Positions 25,076-34,361 of a stretch of 64,000 nt of DNA are shown piece after piece (position 1 is the first letter of the stretch; every line of letters begins with the position of its first letter). The notes under the pieces are model-generated. The model was not told where the DNA came from, searched no databases, and saw only the letters and a program-made list of their open reading frames with translations. A program made the position numbers and the translations under genes. Source of the DNA: Amycolatopsis mongoliensis (GTDB lineage: Bacteria > Actinomycetota > Actinomycetes > Mycobacteriales > Pseudonocardiaceae); NCBI RefSeq assembly GCF_030285665.1, contig NZ_CP127295.1, forward strand, positions 3,596,001-3,660,000, read 5' to 3'.

Positions 25076-26290
25076 TCAATCAGCCAGGAAGGCGGGGAGT
25101 TGCGGAAACTCCCAGCCGGACACGTCTTGCGGGAGCCACTCAGGCTCTGCTGCATACGCCGCCGTCCACCGCACCTGCTGGTCCGCCACATCATCGCGCA
25201 GAGCGACAACGACCGTCTCCCGGACGGTGTGTGCGTTGATAAGGCGTCGTAGGCCGCATCCGCTTGTCGAGCGAGTCGTCTGGTTTTCGGCCGTCGAGTC
25301 TGCCGCGCCGAGCGCTACGACTGGGCCGGACGAGAGGACGACACCGGCCAGGTGGCTGGCGCCGGCCAGGTCTGCGCGGAGGTTCGCTGCAACCCGGTCT
25401 ACGCGCTCGGCCCAATCGAGCGTGGCGAACTCCGTGAACTGGAAGAAGCCGTCAAGGGCGTCAACGCGCAGCCAGACCGGCAACGCCCCTTCACTTTGAC
25501 GGGCCTTGCCTTGGAGAGCCCGGCCGAGACGCCGCCAGCCGTCCCGAGTTGCCAAAGCACCGACGAACGTGCGCTCGTGTGTTGGCGAGCCAGCTCGGCG
25601 GACTTCGGCTCGTCCCATCGGTGACTCGATCCGCTGCACCTCGTGTTCGCTGCTGACCGTTACCGCCTCGATGGCAGCGAGCCACGCTGCGGTCTCGGCT
25701 TCGTCGCGGTGGTCGATCAGCTCCACCGCGATGCGTACGTTATGGCGGAGTTCGAGCGCGGTCACCGTTTGCCAGACGCGGTGTTCGTACGCTTCCCATG
25801 CCTGGTCAACGTCGGCACGAGCGAGGGAGGTGGTTTCGACCAGGAAGGGGGCGCCGCCTTCCGTCGGCGTGACCAAGAGGTCGGCCTTGTTGCGGCTGCC
25901 GCTGATTTCGGGCTCGAAGGTAATCGCCGTCCCAGCGCTTCGGAGGGCTCGATGGACTTCGAGTTGTAGAAGGGCGTGTCGCCAGTCAGTAGTGCTGACT
26001 CCCCGCTTGAGACTCCGCAGTACGGTCGTGAAGGTCGGCTCCTTGGTTGCGGACTCCAGCCGCATGACAAAAGCCAGGAACTGCGGCAGCGCCGCGGCGT
26101 GGAACATTAACAAGTTGAACTCGCTGGGCCAACAGCCCTTGCGTTCGAATTGACGACGCGGCCATGACGGGCCGAGCAATCGCTCTGCCTTGTCGATGGC
26201 CAGCCCAACGGCTGCGATGCCCTCCGGGCTGTACGGCGCGCGGGTGAGTCGTCGTCGAAGCGTGTCCCAGCTGGGTACCTGGTCATTCAT
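25076..26290 (-). CDS. Hypothetical protein with PD-(D/E)xK-like nuclease core
   Basis: 404 residues. After a helical N-terminus, residues about 105-160 read as a restriction-like fold: helix with Glu111, strand with FEPE (125-128), SRNKADLLV (Asp137) and FLVETTS (Glu152). The usual lysine after the E-x position is Thr154, so activity is uncertain. The rest has no domain I recognise. It lies 36 nt downstream of the helical gene and is third in the operon headed by the giant ATPase. A nuclease effector or target-recognition role is inferred. Confidence 0.6.
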   Translation of the reverse strand: MNDQVPSWDTLRRRLTRAPYSPEGIAAVGLAIDKAERLLGPSWPRRQFERKGCWPSEFNLLMFHAAALPQFLAFVMRLESATKEPTFTTVLRSLKRGVSTTDWRHALLQLEVHRALRSAGTAITFEPEISGSRNKADLLVTPTEGGAPFLVETTSLARADVDQAWEAYEHRVWQTVTALELRHNVRIAVELIDHRDEAETAAWLAAIEAVTVSSEHEVQRIESPMGRAEVRRAGSPTHERTFVGALATRDGWRRLGRALQGKARQSEGALPVWLRVDALDGFFQFTEFATLDWAERVDRVAANLRADLAGASHLAGVVLSSGPVVALGAADSTAENQTTRSTSGCGLRRLINAHTVRETVVVALRDDVADQQVRWTAAYAAEPEWLPQDVSGWEFPQLPAFLAD

Positions 26291-26326
26291 CGGGCGATAC
26301 TCTCAGGTCCGGAAAGAGAACGGCGT

Positions 26327-27277
26327 CTATGAGGCTGGGGCATCATGATCAGCGGCGTACCGGGCAGCGTGCTGAATCAGACTTTCGACGTGATCGAGGT
26401 AATCAGCCAGCTCACTGTCCGCCGGCAGAGGGCTTCCGTCGGGATCCCCATAACGTGCGAACGGCCGGGCCGTCAGAAGTCGCCTCATGGTCTGGTACCA
26501 GTCCTGTGGGCCGTTACCCAGGTGCGTGTAGTTGTTGAGCCACGCTTGGCGTGCACCGTGAGAGTTCCGCCCTTTGTGAGCGACATTCTGCAGCGACGTC
26601 ATGGCCGTCACCGCGAGTTCTCCTGCCGCCAACGCCGTCTCCACCGTTGGGCCGAGACGTCCAGCAGCCAGCGTCTCCCGCGCGGTTGAGATGAATTCCG
26701 ACGCCCGTTTGAGTAGTTCGACTGCGCGCTCGCGGTTGTAGCGGAAGTCGAAGGCCACTGCGCCCCCGCCTCCGGGAAGGAACGCGAACGCGGTCCATCC
26801 GGCGTTGGGCTCGATCTCGGCCGGACGCAGGCCCGAAACGTGCTCGACGTTTTCCGCGGTCACCGGTTCGCCCGATGCGACTGCGTCACGCACCTGAACC
26901 GTGGCCAGAAGCTCCGCTTGGTCGTTGAGCGTCACCTCGGGAGCGCCGTTCGGATGCAACACGACAAGAGCCTGCACGACCTCGTCGCGCGTGATGTCGA
27001 GGTTGCTCGCCTCGATGTGCGGCACGATCCAGAGCGTGAACATTTGATCTATTAGCGCGTCCGCGCTCAGCCCAGGTGGGTCCAGCTCGCTCACGGCAAG
27101 AGCGTATGCGCCACGTGCCCGGCACGACCACGAGATTTCGTCCCGCAAGCCCGACCACGACCGGCGAAGGTCACGCAACGGAGACCCGACGGCAAGGACC
27201 TGGGCGGCAAGGTTACGGGCGATATCGCGATCTCTGGTGGTGCTGTGTTGGTCGAGCTGGAGCACCTCGACGCTCAT
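26327..27277 (-). CDS. Helical protein coupled to giant ATPase, possible HEPN-like
   Basis: 316 residues; the ATG at 27277 overlaps the stop of the giant ATPase gene (ATGA). The larger open frame upstream is a shadow. The N-terminal half is mixed alpha/beta; the C-terminal half (about 180-310) is a helical bundle with VELLKRASEFISTARETL, then AVTAMTSLQNVAHKGRNSHG. The helices and the polar R/H cluster at 234-243 recall HEPN ribonucleases, but the exact R-x4-6-H motif is not clear. Tight coupling indicates it works stoichiometrically with the ATPase. Confidence 0.6.
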   Translation of the reverse strand: MSVEVLQLDQHSTTRDRDIARNLAAQVLAVGSPLRDLRRSWSGLRDEISWSCRARGAYALAVSELDPPGLSADALIDQMFTLWIVPHIEASNLDITRDEVVQALVVLHPNGAPEVTLNDQAELLATVQVRDAVASGEPVTAENVEHVSGLRPAEIEPNAGWTAFAFLPGGGGAVAFDFRYNRERAVELLKRASEFISTARETLAAGRLGPTVETALAAGELAVTAMTSLQNVAHKGRNSHGARQAWLNNYTHLGNGPQDWYQTMRRLLTARPFARYGDPDGSPLPADSELADYLDHVESLIQHAARYAADHDAPAS

Positions 27278-30200
27278 TCGACCCTCTGCTGCAGCTTGAC
27301 GGCACGGTGATCGCCGTAAGCTGCTAGTCCGTCGACGAGCCGGTGCCAGCGAGCGATGCCCTGGACGTCGAGTTGTCCGGACCCGTGGACGGTTTTCAGC
27401 CACTCGGGCAGGACCCAGCACCGCCCTGCGATGGCGGCGTAGTCGCCGTTGATGGCGTCTTCCGCCCAGGTGAGCCCCGTTGTCGCCTGCCACGCGGGTG
27501 GGGAGCAGTTGGCGAGGTCTGCGACGGCATCGACAGCTTTCGATTCGCCGCGTGCGAGCTTCAGCCACCGGACAGCGAGATCGGCGATGTCGTCGGGATC
27601 CAACCAGCGGGCTCGAACTCGCTCCAGGGTGGCCGCGGGATTGGTGTCGCTGATGCCGATCTGGGGAGTAGGCAGAAGTCCGGCGAGTGCGCTCTCGCGC
27701 CAGTGGTGGCGGCCGGGGAGGCTGGCTCCGCTTTTTAGGGCATCGAGTGCGGTAGTCATGACCAGGCGCCAGACCGGAAGCAGCGACGTACGAAGGGCGT
27801 CGTCGTAGGTGAAGAGCTGGCGTAGGTCGTCGAGAAGCTCGTCGAGCGCTTGTGCATTGGTGGTGAAGGCACGCACATAGGACACTAGTGGCGTAAGGTC
27901 TCCGTTCACCGCGGTCTCGATCAGCACCCGGACCACACGATCCCGGTGGCGGTTGTGGTGGCGGCCATAGCCCTTTGTGGCCCAGTGGTCGGTCGCCCGT
28001 CGATGGGCGTCGAACAGCACGTCGCGCAGTTGCGCGGCTGTGGCCGCGATGCAACTGCCACTTCGGGCTGCGGTTGCGGCGGACACGAGGGGCGCGGTGA
28101 GCCGATTCACGAGGAGCAGCTCGGTGGGCACAGCCGGCAGGGTCGTCTCGTACGGCGGATCGAGTGGGTCGGTGAGCCGCTGTTGCGTCGCTTGATCCCA
28201 GCCACCGAGCCGGCAGTCGCGCAAGCCCTGCTCGACGGCGGCCCACGCGAGCTGGTGTCGGCAAGTTTCTGCAGGCGGGTTCGGTGTGCACGGTGCTGAC
28301 CAGATTGGCCCGACGCCGAGCGCGAACACTGCTCGAACCTCGTCAAAGAGGCTGGTCGCGCTGGCGAGCAAGGCTTCCTCGATGCCTTGCCGGTTTAGTA
28401 GGATGTGGTCAAAAGCGGGCAGGAGCAGGGCGGGGAGAGCGACCGCGGCGGAGCGGTCGGCCCCGTCCGGGTCGATGGTCACGCTGCGGCTCAGCTCGCC
28501 GACCCGCGGGCTCGTCGCCACATCGATCAGGACGTTGGCCGCCCACCGCAGATCCTCATCGGGCAGCCGGGCGCGTCCTTGAGCGTGGGCGATGACCGAG
28601 GCGGCGGCGACGGCGGCGACCGGGTCAGCCGGGTGAGCTGGGCCACGGACGGCAGGGTGCTCGGCAAGGTCGCGAGCGAGCAGCAGATCGTCGACGAGCG
28701 TATCCACCGGGGCGACACGGTCTTCCGATCTCGTGTAGGTCTGGTGCAAGCGCAGCGCCATGTCGCCGCGAGCGAACTCCTCATGCGTGTGGGTAAGGCC
28801 AGCGGCGATGTCCTCCGGGACCGCCCACTCGAACCGGATGTGGCCGTCCTCGGTGCGGCTGAGGCGGTAGTTCTCCGCACGGAACTGGGCCGCCCACCCT
28901 TGGACCATGAGCAGGTCGGCGGCCTCGTCATCGGAGCCCGCGACCAGCTCGCGGGCCCGCTCGACCAGCTCGTCCCCTCGGGCAGCGAGGAAGGAGAGTC
29001 GATCGTGATCACCGGCGAGCATGGCCATCACGATCATTTCGCCGACCACGTTCTGGAAGCTGGCCGTGCGCCGGTGTCGACCGACCAGATCGGTGGGGTC
29101 TGGGCCTTGGGCGTGGAAGTGTTCACCGACAGCGCGAGAGGTCTCCAGGTGCCACAGCTCGGGGCGGACCAGCCAGCGATCGAGCATGTCGCCGGCGCGG
29201 TCGAGATGGCGGACCAGCAGACCGACCACCAAAGCAGGCATGGCCAGGTTGTGGCAGTCGCGCAGCAAGATCTCAGCCACGCGCGCCAACGGCACGCCGA
29301 GTGTGTCGACGAGCTCATCGGCGAAGCGCTCGACGGCCAGGAGGGCGCTCACGCACGGGTACGGGCCGACCGACGAGCCGCGGTACCAGGCCCACACGTG
29401 CTCGTCGCCCACGCAATGCCGGACTCCCACCCCAGGAAGATCCAGCTCGAGACCGAGCGGGGGAAGTTCGGGCGCATCGACGCCCGTCGGTTGGTCGGGG
29501 TTCGGGCCGACACGCACGATGGCAGCGCGGTCGAGCATCCTGTTGACCATCGCGAGCGCATCCACGGGGCGAGTATGAAGCAGCCGATAGAACGGCCCGA
29601 AGTACCACCCTGCAAAGGGAGGACCGCCACCACCTGCACGTGCGTGGTGGCGGATGCCCTCGTCGAGCAGCCCCCACGATCCCATGTGCTCCGCGTCATG
29701 CGGCTCGATGTAGTACGCCTCGGCCAGGGTGAGGAGCAGCTGCGGCTGGTACTGCGACAGGGCGATCACGGCGCCTACGGACTCCACCGCCGGTGCGAGG
29801 TACCCGCCGCCCTCATCGGCCTGTTTTCGCAGGAACGCCTCGGCGTTGTGATCCAGATCGGGGCCGAGCATGGCCAGTACTTCCACGGCGAACTCGTCGT
29901 GGTCCTCCGGCGAGGAGGCGAGCAGACGATCACGGACCCGCTGCCGAAGGGACAGCGTGCCAGCCTTGATCTTGATAAGCCCCCGCAGCCAGGCCAGCAC
30001 CACCTTGCGGACCTGCTCGCCAGTGTCCCGGTCGTATCGATCATGCTGTCCGACCTCGGCGTCACCGCAGTAGGTCAGCGCGACGAGCGGACCCAGCGCC
30101 GCCGGGTCGCCCCACTCGTGGTCGCTGTAGCGGTGCAGCGCCAGGCGCAGCAGCGTGCGCAGGCCGGATCGCTGCTCGGCGAGCAGGCTCGGCCACGCTC

Positions 30201-32265
30201 GTCGCAGCACGGCTTCGGCGTCGCCGTGCGTCAGCATCGCCTCCAGCGGCACTTCGGCCCACCGCGCGCCATGTTGGTTGGCCAGCTGGTCGAACACCGC
30301 TTGCAGTCGGGCGCGCGGTGGCTCGGTGTCCTCACCGGCCGCACTGAGTGCGGCCTGACAAGCAGCCCGTGCAGCTCGCAACGCAAATCGTGGGGCGCCA
30401 GCATCGAGGAGTAGCTGCCATCCGTCGATGATCAGGAGCCGAGTAAGGGCGAGATCCCGCACCACATCGCTGGCGAAGGCGTCCCCAGAGTGCCAGGCGC
30501 TGGTCGGGCCGGGCGCGAGGAGCAACCCGTCCGACCGCAAGGACGGCAGCACGGTCGGATCCGGAAGCGTGTGGTTGCCGCCGGGCAGCAGGAGCGTTCG
30601 TGCCAGCGACGTCAGGGCACGCTCTCGGGCCTCCGGGGACGGGCCACCCGGCGGGTGCTCACCCCCGCGGCGGACGAGCTGGTCCCAGATAGCCGCGAAC
30701 AAATCCGATTCCGAGAGCGGCCCGTCCGGCAGTCGCCAGGCGACATGTGCCCGGAGGAGCAACTCCACCAGGCCAGGTCTACCCAGCAGCCACGCGGCCC
30801 GCAGGTCTTGGCCGATCCGTGACAGGACCGGGAAGACGGCCGCGATCTGTTCGGCCTCACCCGGCAGCAGGCGTGGAACATGGTGCTCACGCAGGACTGC
30901 GCTACCCGCCGCAGCTTGTGCACTTCTCATCGCGTCGGCCACGGCGGCAGCGGCATCTTCACGGGTGACGGCGATGACACCGAGCCCGGCTCGCAACGCC
31001 GCGATGGTGAGTTCGGTTAGGAGGGTGCTGCGTCCCTCGAGCACGGATTCGACACCGTCGAGGACCAACAGCCGCGTCGAGGCGGTCGCGGTCGCGCTGA
31101 GCACCTCGACCAGCTGTCCACCAAGAACGGTTTCCAGGGTGAGCATGTCGGCGGGCAGGTCCTGCAAGCTCACCGAGGTCACTGCGGCGCCCGCCGCCGC
31201 CATGTCCTCGGCGGCTCGAAGGGCTAGCGCCGATTTCCCGACGTCAGGTTCACCACGCACGATCAGGATTGCGGGTCCCACCGCCGCCGCTTGCATCGCG
31301 GTCGCCAACGCGCTCCGCGCCTCGGTGCGCGGTATTTCAAGGACCTTCTGATCGTCAGTGAGGTTGAAGCGGGTCCGGTCGCGCAACCGTTCGGCGAGCC
31401 GGTCCAGAAGGCTCCACGACTGGGGGAACGAGGGCGATCGAGCCAGGGAGATCCCGGCCAAGTCGCGGCGTAGCAGCCCTTCGGTCACCTCAGCGCCAGC
31501 GGGCGCGTACTGACCGGTAAGTTCCGCCAGGCGCGTGAACAACTGGTCCGCCGCTGCCGGCGTTCCCTCACGGGTGGCCGGGCGTAGCTGGCGAACCGCG
31601 ATCGTGCGGTCGGACTGGTCCGGGCCTTCCAGGCGCACTTCCAGCGGGCGCAGAGCCGACAGCAACCGCCAGGTGAGCACGTTGGGCGCGATCACCGTCG
31701 AGTCGATGTTTGCCCTCGCCGCAGCCGCCTGCACGAGCGTGTCGATGTGCCTGAGCCGAGCGCGGACAGCTTGGCTGGCCTCGCCAGGTTCTGCGACCTT
31801 GGCGCGAAACGCTGGCTCGTTGTCGGTGGCCTGGGCGATTGCACACAGGGCACGGAGTTGCCGAACTGCCGCATTGGGGCTGGCTACGACAAGGGCCAGA
31901 CGCCACCGCCCCGCGACCACCTCCTCCCAATGCTCAGTCACCACCCGCAGGCTGGACGCGAACAAGTGCTCGGACGGCACCTCGCTCGCCACGAAAGCCG
32001 GTGCCCGGCGGACCCCGACGGACAACCGCCGGATCTCGCCATCCGGCACACGACCTTCGACGAGGACGTCATCCACCGGGCTGACCGCGCTGGCTTGGAA
32101 CCGCACCATGATCGGTCCGGCGTCATCGCCCAACCCCGGCACGGGATCACCGGTCAGCAGGCAGCCCAGAACCGTGGCGGCATACCGGTGCTCGAAGACC
32201 GTCCCGCCGCCACCCGTCGAGTACGGCGATGCCGCCACCTGCGACCCGACATCGCCGATGGGCAT
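27274..32265 (-). CDS. Giant STAND-like P-loop ATPase with nuclease-like N-terminus
   Basis: 1,663 residues. The N-terminal about 230 residues (GGGGTVFEHRYAATVLGCLL, SPVDDVLV with Asp65/66, then LSVGVRRAP) follow the layout of DUF4297/Cap4-type endonuclease domains, though the usual Q-x-K strand reads V-R-R. A P-loop NTPase follows: Walker A GEPDVGKS (338-345) and Walker B LLVLDG (399-404). The remaining about 1,100 residues are helical and repeat-like, as in sensor regions of STAND/Avs proteins. Size, order and neighbours fit an antiviral sensor-effector. No Shine-Dalgarno precedes the ATG, so it may be leaderless. Confidence 0.75.
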   Translation of the reverse strand: MPIGDVGSQVAASPYSTGGGGTVFEHRYAATVLGCLLTGDPVPGLGDDAGPIMVRFQASAVSPVDDVLVEGRVPDGEIRRLSVGVRRAPAFVASEVPSEHLFASSLRVVTEHWEEVVAGRWRLALVVASPNAAVRQLRALCAIAQATDNEPAFRAKVAEPGEASQAVRARLRHIDTLVQAAAARANIDSTVIAPNVLTWRLLSALRPLEVRLEGPDQSDRTIAVRQLRPATREGTPAAADQLFTRLAELTGQYAPAGAEVTEGLLRRDLAGISLARSPSFPQSWSLLDRLAERLRDRTRFNLTDDQKVLEIPRTEARSALATAMQAAAVGPAILIVRGEPDVGKSALALRAAEDMAAAGAAVTSVSLQDLPADMLTLETVLGGQLVEVLSATATASTRLLVLDGVESVLEGRSTLLTELTIAALRAGLGVIAVTREDAAAAVADAMRSAQAAAGSAVLREHHVPRLLPGEAEQIAAVFPVLSRIGQDLRAAWLLGRPGLVELLLRAHVAWRLPDGPLSESDLFAAIWDQLVRRGGEHPPGGPSPEARERALTSLARTLLLPGGNHTLPDPTVLPSLRSDGLLLAPGPTSAWHSGDAFASDVVRDLALTRLLIIDGWQLLLDAGAPRFALRAARAACQAALSAAGEDTEPPRARLQAVFDQLANQHGARWAEVPLEAMLTHGDAEAVLRRAWPSLLAEQRSGLRTLLRLALHRYSDHEWGDPAALGPLVALTYCGDAEVGQHDRYDRDTGEQVRKVVLAWLRGLIKIKAGTLSLRQRVRDRLLASSPEDHDEFAVEVLAMLGPDLDHNAEAFLRKQADEGGGYLAPAVESVGAVIALSQYQPQLLLTLAEAYYIEPHDAEHMGSWGLLDEGIRHHARAGGGGPPFAGWYFGPFYRLLHTRPVDALAMVNRMLDRAAIVRVGPNPDQPTGVDAPELPPLGLELDLPGVGVRHCVGDEHVWAWYRGSSVGPYPCVSALLAVERFADELVDTLGVPLARVAEILLRDCHNLAMPALVVGLLVRHLDRAGDMLDRWLVRPELWHLETSRAVGEHFHAQGPDPTDLVGRHRRTASFQNVVGEMIVMAMLAGDHDRLSFLAARGDELVERARELVAGSDDEAADLLMVQGWAAQFRAENYRLSRTEDGHIRFEWAVPEDIAAGLTHTHEEFARGDMALRLHQTYTRSEDRVAPVDTLVDDLLLARDLAEHPAVRGPAHPADPVAAVAAASVIAHAQGRARLPDEDLRWAANVLIDVATSPRVGELSRSVTIDPDGADRSAAVALPALLLPAFDHILLNRQGIEEALLASATSLFDEVRAVFALGVGPIWSAPCTPNPPAETCRHQLAWAAVEQGLRDCRLGGWDQATQQRLTDPLDPPYETTLPAVPTELLLVNRLTAPLVSAATAARSGSCIAATAAQLRDVLFDAHRRATDHWATKGYGRHHNRHRDRVVRVLIETAVNGDLTPLVSYVRAFTTNAQALDELLDDLRQLFTYDDALRTSLLPVWRLVMTTALDALKSGASLPGRHHWRESALAGLLPTPQIGISDTNPAATLERVRARWLDPDDIADLAVRWLKLARGESKAVDAVADLANCSPPAWQATTGLTWAEDAINGDYAAIAGRCWVLPEWLKTVHGSGQLDVQGIARWHRLVDGLAAYGDHRAVKLQQRVE

Positions 32266-32696
32266 GTTGCAAGACTACGTACCCGCTAGGAAGGAACCCT
32301 CGCGACTCACGGGGGCCTCATGCTGGACGCAAGACAGCAGCGAGCGCTACGGCATGCGACTCGTTCCTGCCGCTCGTGGTTCCGGACAGACGCTGACAGA
32401 GCGTGAGTGGGGCACTACGCACGGCACATCGAGGTTCACAGCCTAGTCGCGGCCCCAGCGGAGCGAACCATCACCGGCGTCAGCCCACAGCGAGGCGGTC
32501 AAGTCGCGCGGTAACGAGCTGTAGAGGCACAAGTAGGACAAACCGGACAATGCGCCCTAAGGCCGTCGCTCCTCGGGTGACAGTCCTTCCGTCCTTGCGG
32601 TGCCCCCGGCGGGAGCACCAAAGGATGGGAACAGGGCTGACCAGCGGTTTCAGGGTGGGTGCTTGGTTGTGCAGGCCAGTTTCGTCTTGTAGGGGG
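32266..32696. other. Intergenic region upstream of the giant ATPase operon
   Basis: Holds the promoter of the 32265-25076 operon (minus strand) and the 3' flank of the whiB-linked gene. A TACGTAG stretch about 18 nt before the ATPase start could be a -10 region. No other feature is supported. Confidence 0.4.
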
Positions 32697-32894
32697 TCAG
32701 GTGATGCTCGCGTCCGGTGGCGCGCTGTTGCGGTCTTGGTGGTGCCACAGCAGTACGTCGCGGATGACCGCCGCCTGTTGCCTGCCAAGGCGCTCAGCTT
32801 CGGCGCCGTCAACGAGGTTGATCTCGAAGTTGACGTCCGTGGCCTTGTGTTGCTGGCGGCGGCTCCGCTGCGTGGAGTTGGGCGTTGTGGTCAC
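32697..32894 (-). CDS. Hypothetical 65-aa protein coupled to whiB
   Basis: Starts with MTTTPNSTQRSRR and contains VNFEINLVDGAEAERLGRQQ followed by AAVIRDVLLW, a compact helix-rich sequence. Its ATG overlaps the WhiB stop codon (ATGA), which argues it is real. Function unknown; such small genes often travel with whiB on actinobacterial integrative elements. Confidence 0.6.
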   Translation of the reverse strand: MTTTPNSTQRSRRQQHKATDVNFEINLVDGAEAERLGRQQAAVIRDVLLWHHQDRNSAPPDASIT

Positions 32895-33154
32895 GCTGCG
32901 ACCTGGGCATCAGCGTGTCTCAAAGCTTGGCGGTCCGCCCGGTCCATGCCGCCCCACACGCCGTAGCGCTCGTCATTGGTGAGTGCTGTGATGGCACAGG
33001 TGAGGCGGACCGGGCACAGGCGGCAGATCGCTTTGCAGTCCACCGCAGCATTGCTTCCCGGCTCGGCGTCGATCCAGTCGACTTCTCGGTCGGCGTTTCG
33101 GCATGCTGCGTGCACGTGCCATTTCGGTGCACGCAGCTCCATGAGCGTGGTCAT
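32891..33154 (-). CDS. WhiB-family iron-sulfur regulator
   Basis: 87 residues. The [4Fe-4S] ligands are the Cys in HAACRNAD and the C-x2-C-x5-C group in AICRLCPVRLTC; the G-V-W-G-G turn (YGVWGGMD) and basic C-terminal helix follow. WhiB proteins bind sigma factor and respond to redox or nitric oxide. The start codon overlaps the stop of the upstream frameshifted gene (ATGA). Several whiB paralogues normally exist; this one sits in accessory DNA. Confidence 0.92.
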   Translation of the reverse strand: MTTLMELRAPKWHVHAACRNADREVDWIDAEPGSNAAVDCKAICRLCPVRLTCAITALTNDERYGVWGGMDRADRQALRHADAQVAA

Positions 33155-33488
33155 ACGGCCGGACGGAGAGGGCCGCCGAGTAGGTAGTCGGCGAGGTGTC
33201 GGGACGCGGTGGTGAGTTCGGAGGCGACCTGGTAGCGGCTCATGCCGTGTCGCTTGGCCGCGGTCGTCCGGTTGTCGTGGTCGAGGAGACTTCGGAGACG
33301 AGGTCGGCCTGCTGAGGGGTGACGACGCCGGAGAGCATGGCGCCGGCCAGGACGAGGTCCGGGTGGCCGCCTGCTGAACGGAGATCGGCGACGTCGGTGA
33401 GGTCGGATCGCGTCATCGCCCGTCGCCGCTCGCTGTTGCAGGCTTCATGCCCGCGTCGGAACGCGGCCCAGTAGAGCTGCCCGTACAC
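33151..33488 (-). pseudogene. Frameshifted helix-turn-helix protein upstream of whiB
   Basis: The 5' frame (VYGQLYWAAFRRGHEA to QQADLVSEV) and the 3' frame (LLDHDNRTTAAKRHGMSRYQ to GGPLRPAV) are both protein-like but differ by one nucleotide near 33285-33293. Restoring one base joins them into a protein with a sigma-region-4-like helix-turn-helix. The downstream frame ends in exact ATGA overlap with whiB, confirming it was translated. The coding pattern also continues 5' of 33488 without an obvious start. A real mutation, a sequencing error or a programmed shift are possible. Confidence 0.6.
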
Positions 33489-33729
33489 CTTCCGCGCCCG
33501 CGCGTCGGCGACGTCGAGCGCTTCGAGGAAGCCGGCGCCGTCGATGTCCTGTTGGCCAGCAGGACACGAGCCTGACCGGGTTGTCCTTTGACGAGGTGGC
33601 TGCCGGTGTTCGCGTTCGCCTAGCCTAGGGGCGCTGCGGCCGACCGGTCATGACGACGAGGATCAGCGCGAGGGGGGCGCACCGCCGTGAGTGGTCAGCG
33701 CCACCGCGTCCTGACGTGGTGGCGCTGAG

Positions 33730-34236
33730 ATGGCCGGTTGGGTGGTCGAGGAACGCGCGGAAGGGATGGCGCTCATCGCCGCCGATGAGACGGACATAGA
33801 CCTGCCGTTCCCGAGGCTGCGTGCCGCCGACTTCGCCGCCTTGATGGTCCTTGACGAGCTGGTGCGGACGCACGGTGCAGGTTCGGTCATCACTGCCGAC
33901 GAGCTTGGTTGAGCGGCCACTGCGGTCCGGGAGCGGCACTCCAAAGCGTTGATCAACGACTTGCGCATGGGCGGCGCCGTGGAATTCACGGCACAGGATC
34001 TGCTGGGAGCGCTGGACCTGTTGCGTCCGACCGGAGCACCGGACAGATGGCGGCTGACTGCCGCAGCCGCCCGCTACCGTGACCCGCGGGTGGTCGCCGT
34101 TAACGCGAGGCTTGAGCTGGCTGGCTGCCTCGTCTCGGCAGGCGCTGTCGTGGTGCAGAGGAGACCTCTATACCGGCTAGGCTCGCTGACCGGCACCGAA
34201 CTCGCAGGCTCATCAGGCGTCCACCGCTTCCTGTGA
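33730..34236 (+). pseudogene. Hypothetical gene interrupted by an in-frame TGA
   Basis: Codons 1-60 (MAGWVVEERAEGMALIAADE to ITADELG) are followed by TGA at 33910-33912. The same frame then continues for over 100 codons (AATAVRERHSKALINDLRMG, DLLGALDLLRPTGAP, DPRVVAVNARLELAG). Both parts look like one small helical protein. It may be a nonsense-mutated gene, or two genes with a restart at the TTG near 33949. It directly precedes the restriction-modification locus. Confidence 0.55.
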
Positions 34237-34361
34237 CTCGGCTGTCAACCTTGATGTGGAGCGGGGTGATCAGTCCGAATCGTTGCCGAGGCCTGTTGTG
34301 CAGGCGCGTGGTCAACGGGCATATCCTATCTTCACCTTGAGTGGGAAGGCTAAAACTAAGC

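Noticed and set aside
28405..30414. Long plus-strand open frame inside the giant ATPase gene
   Set aside because: It is antisense to a well-supported P-loop protein. Its translation has no domain-like pattern and arises from high-G+C codon bias.
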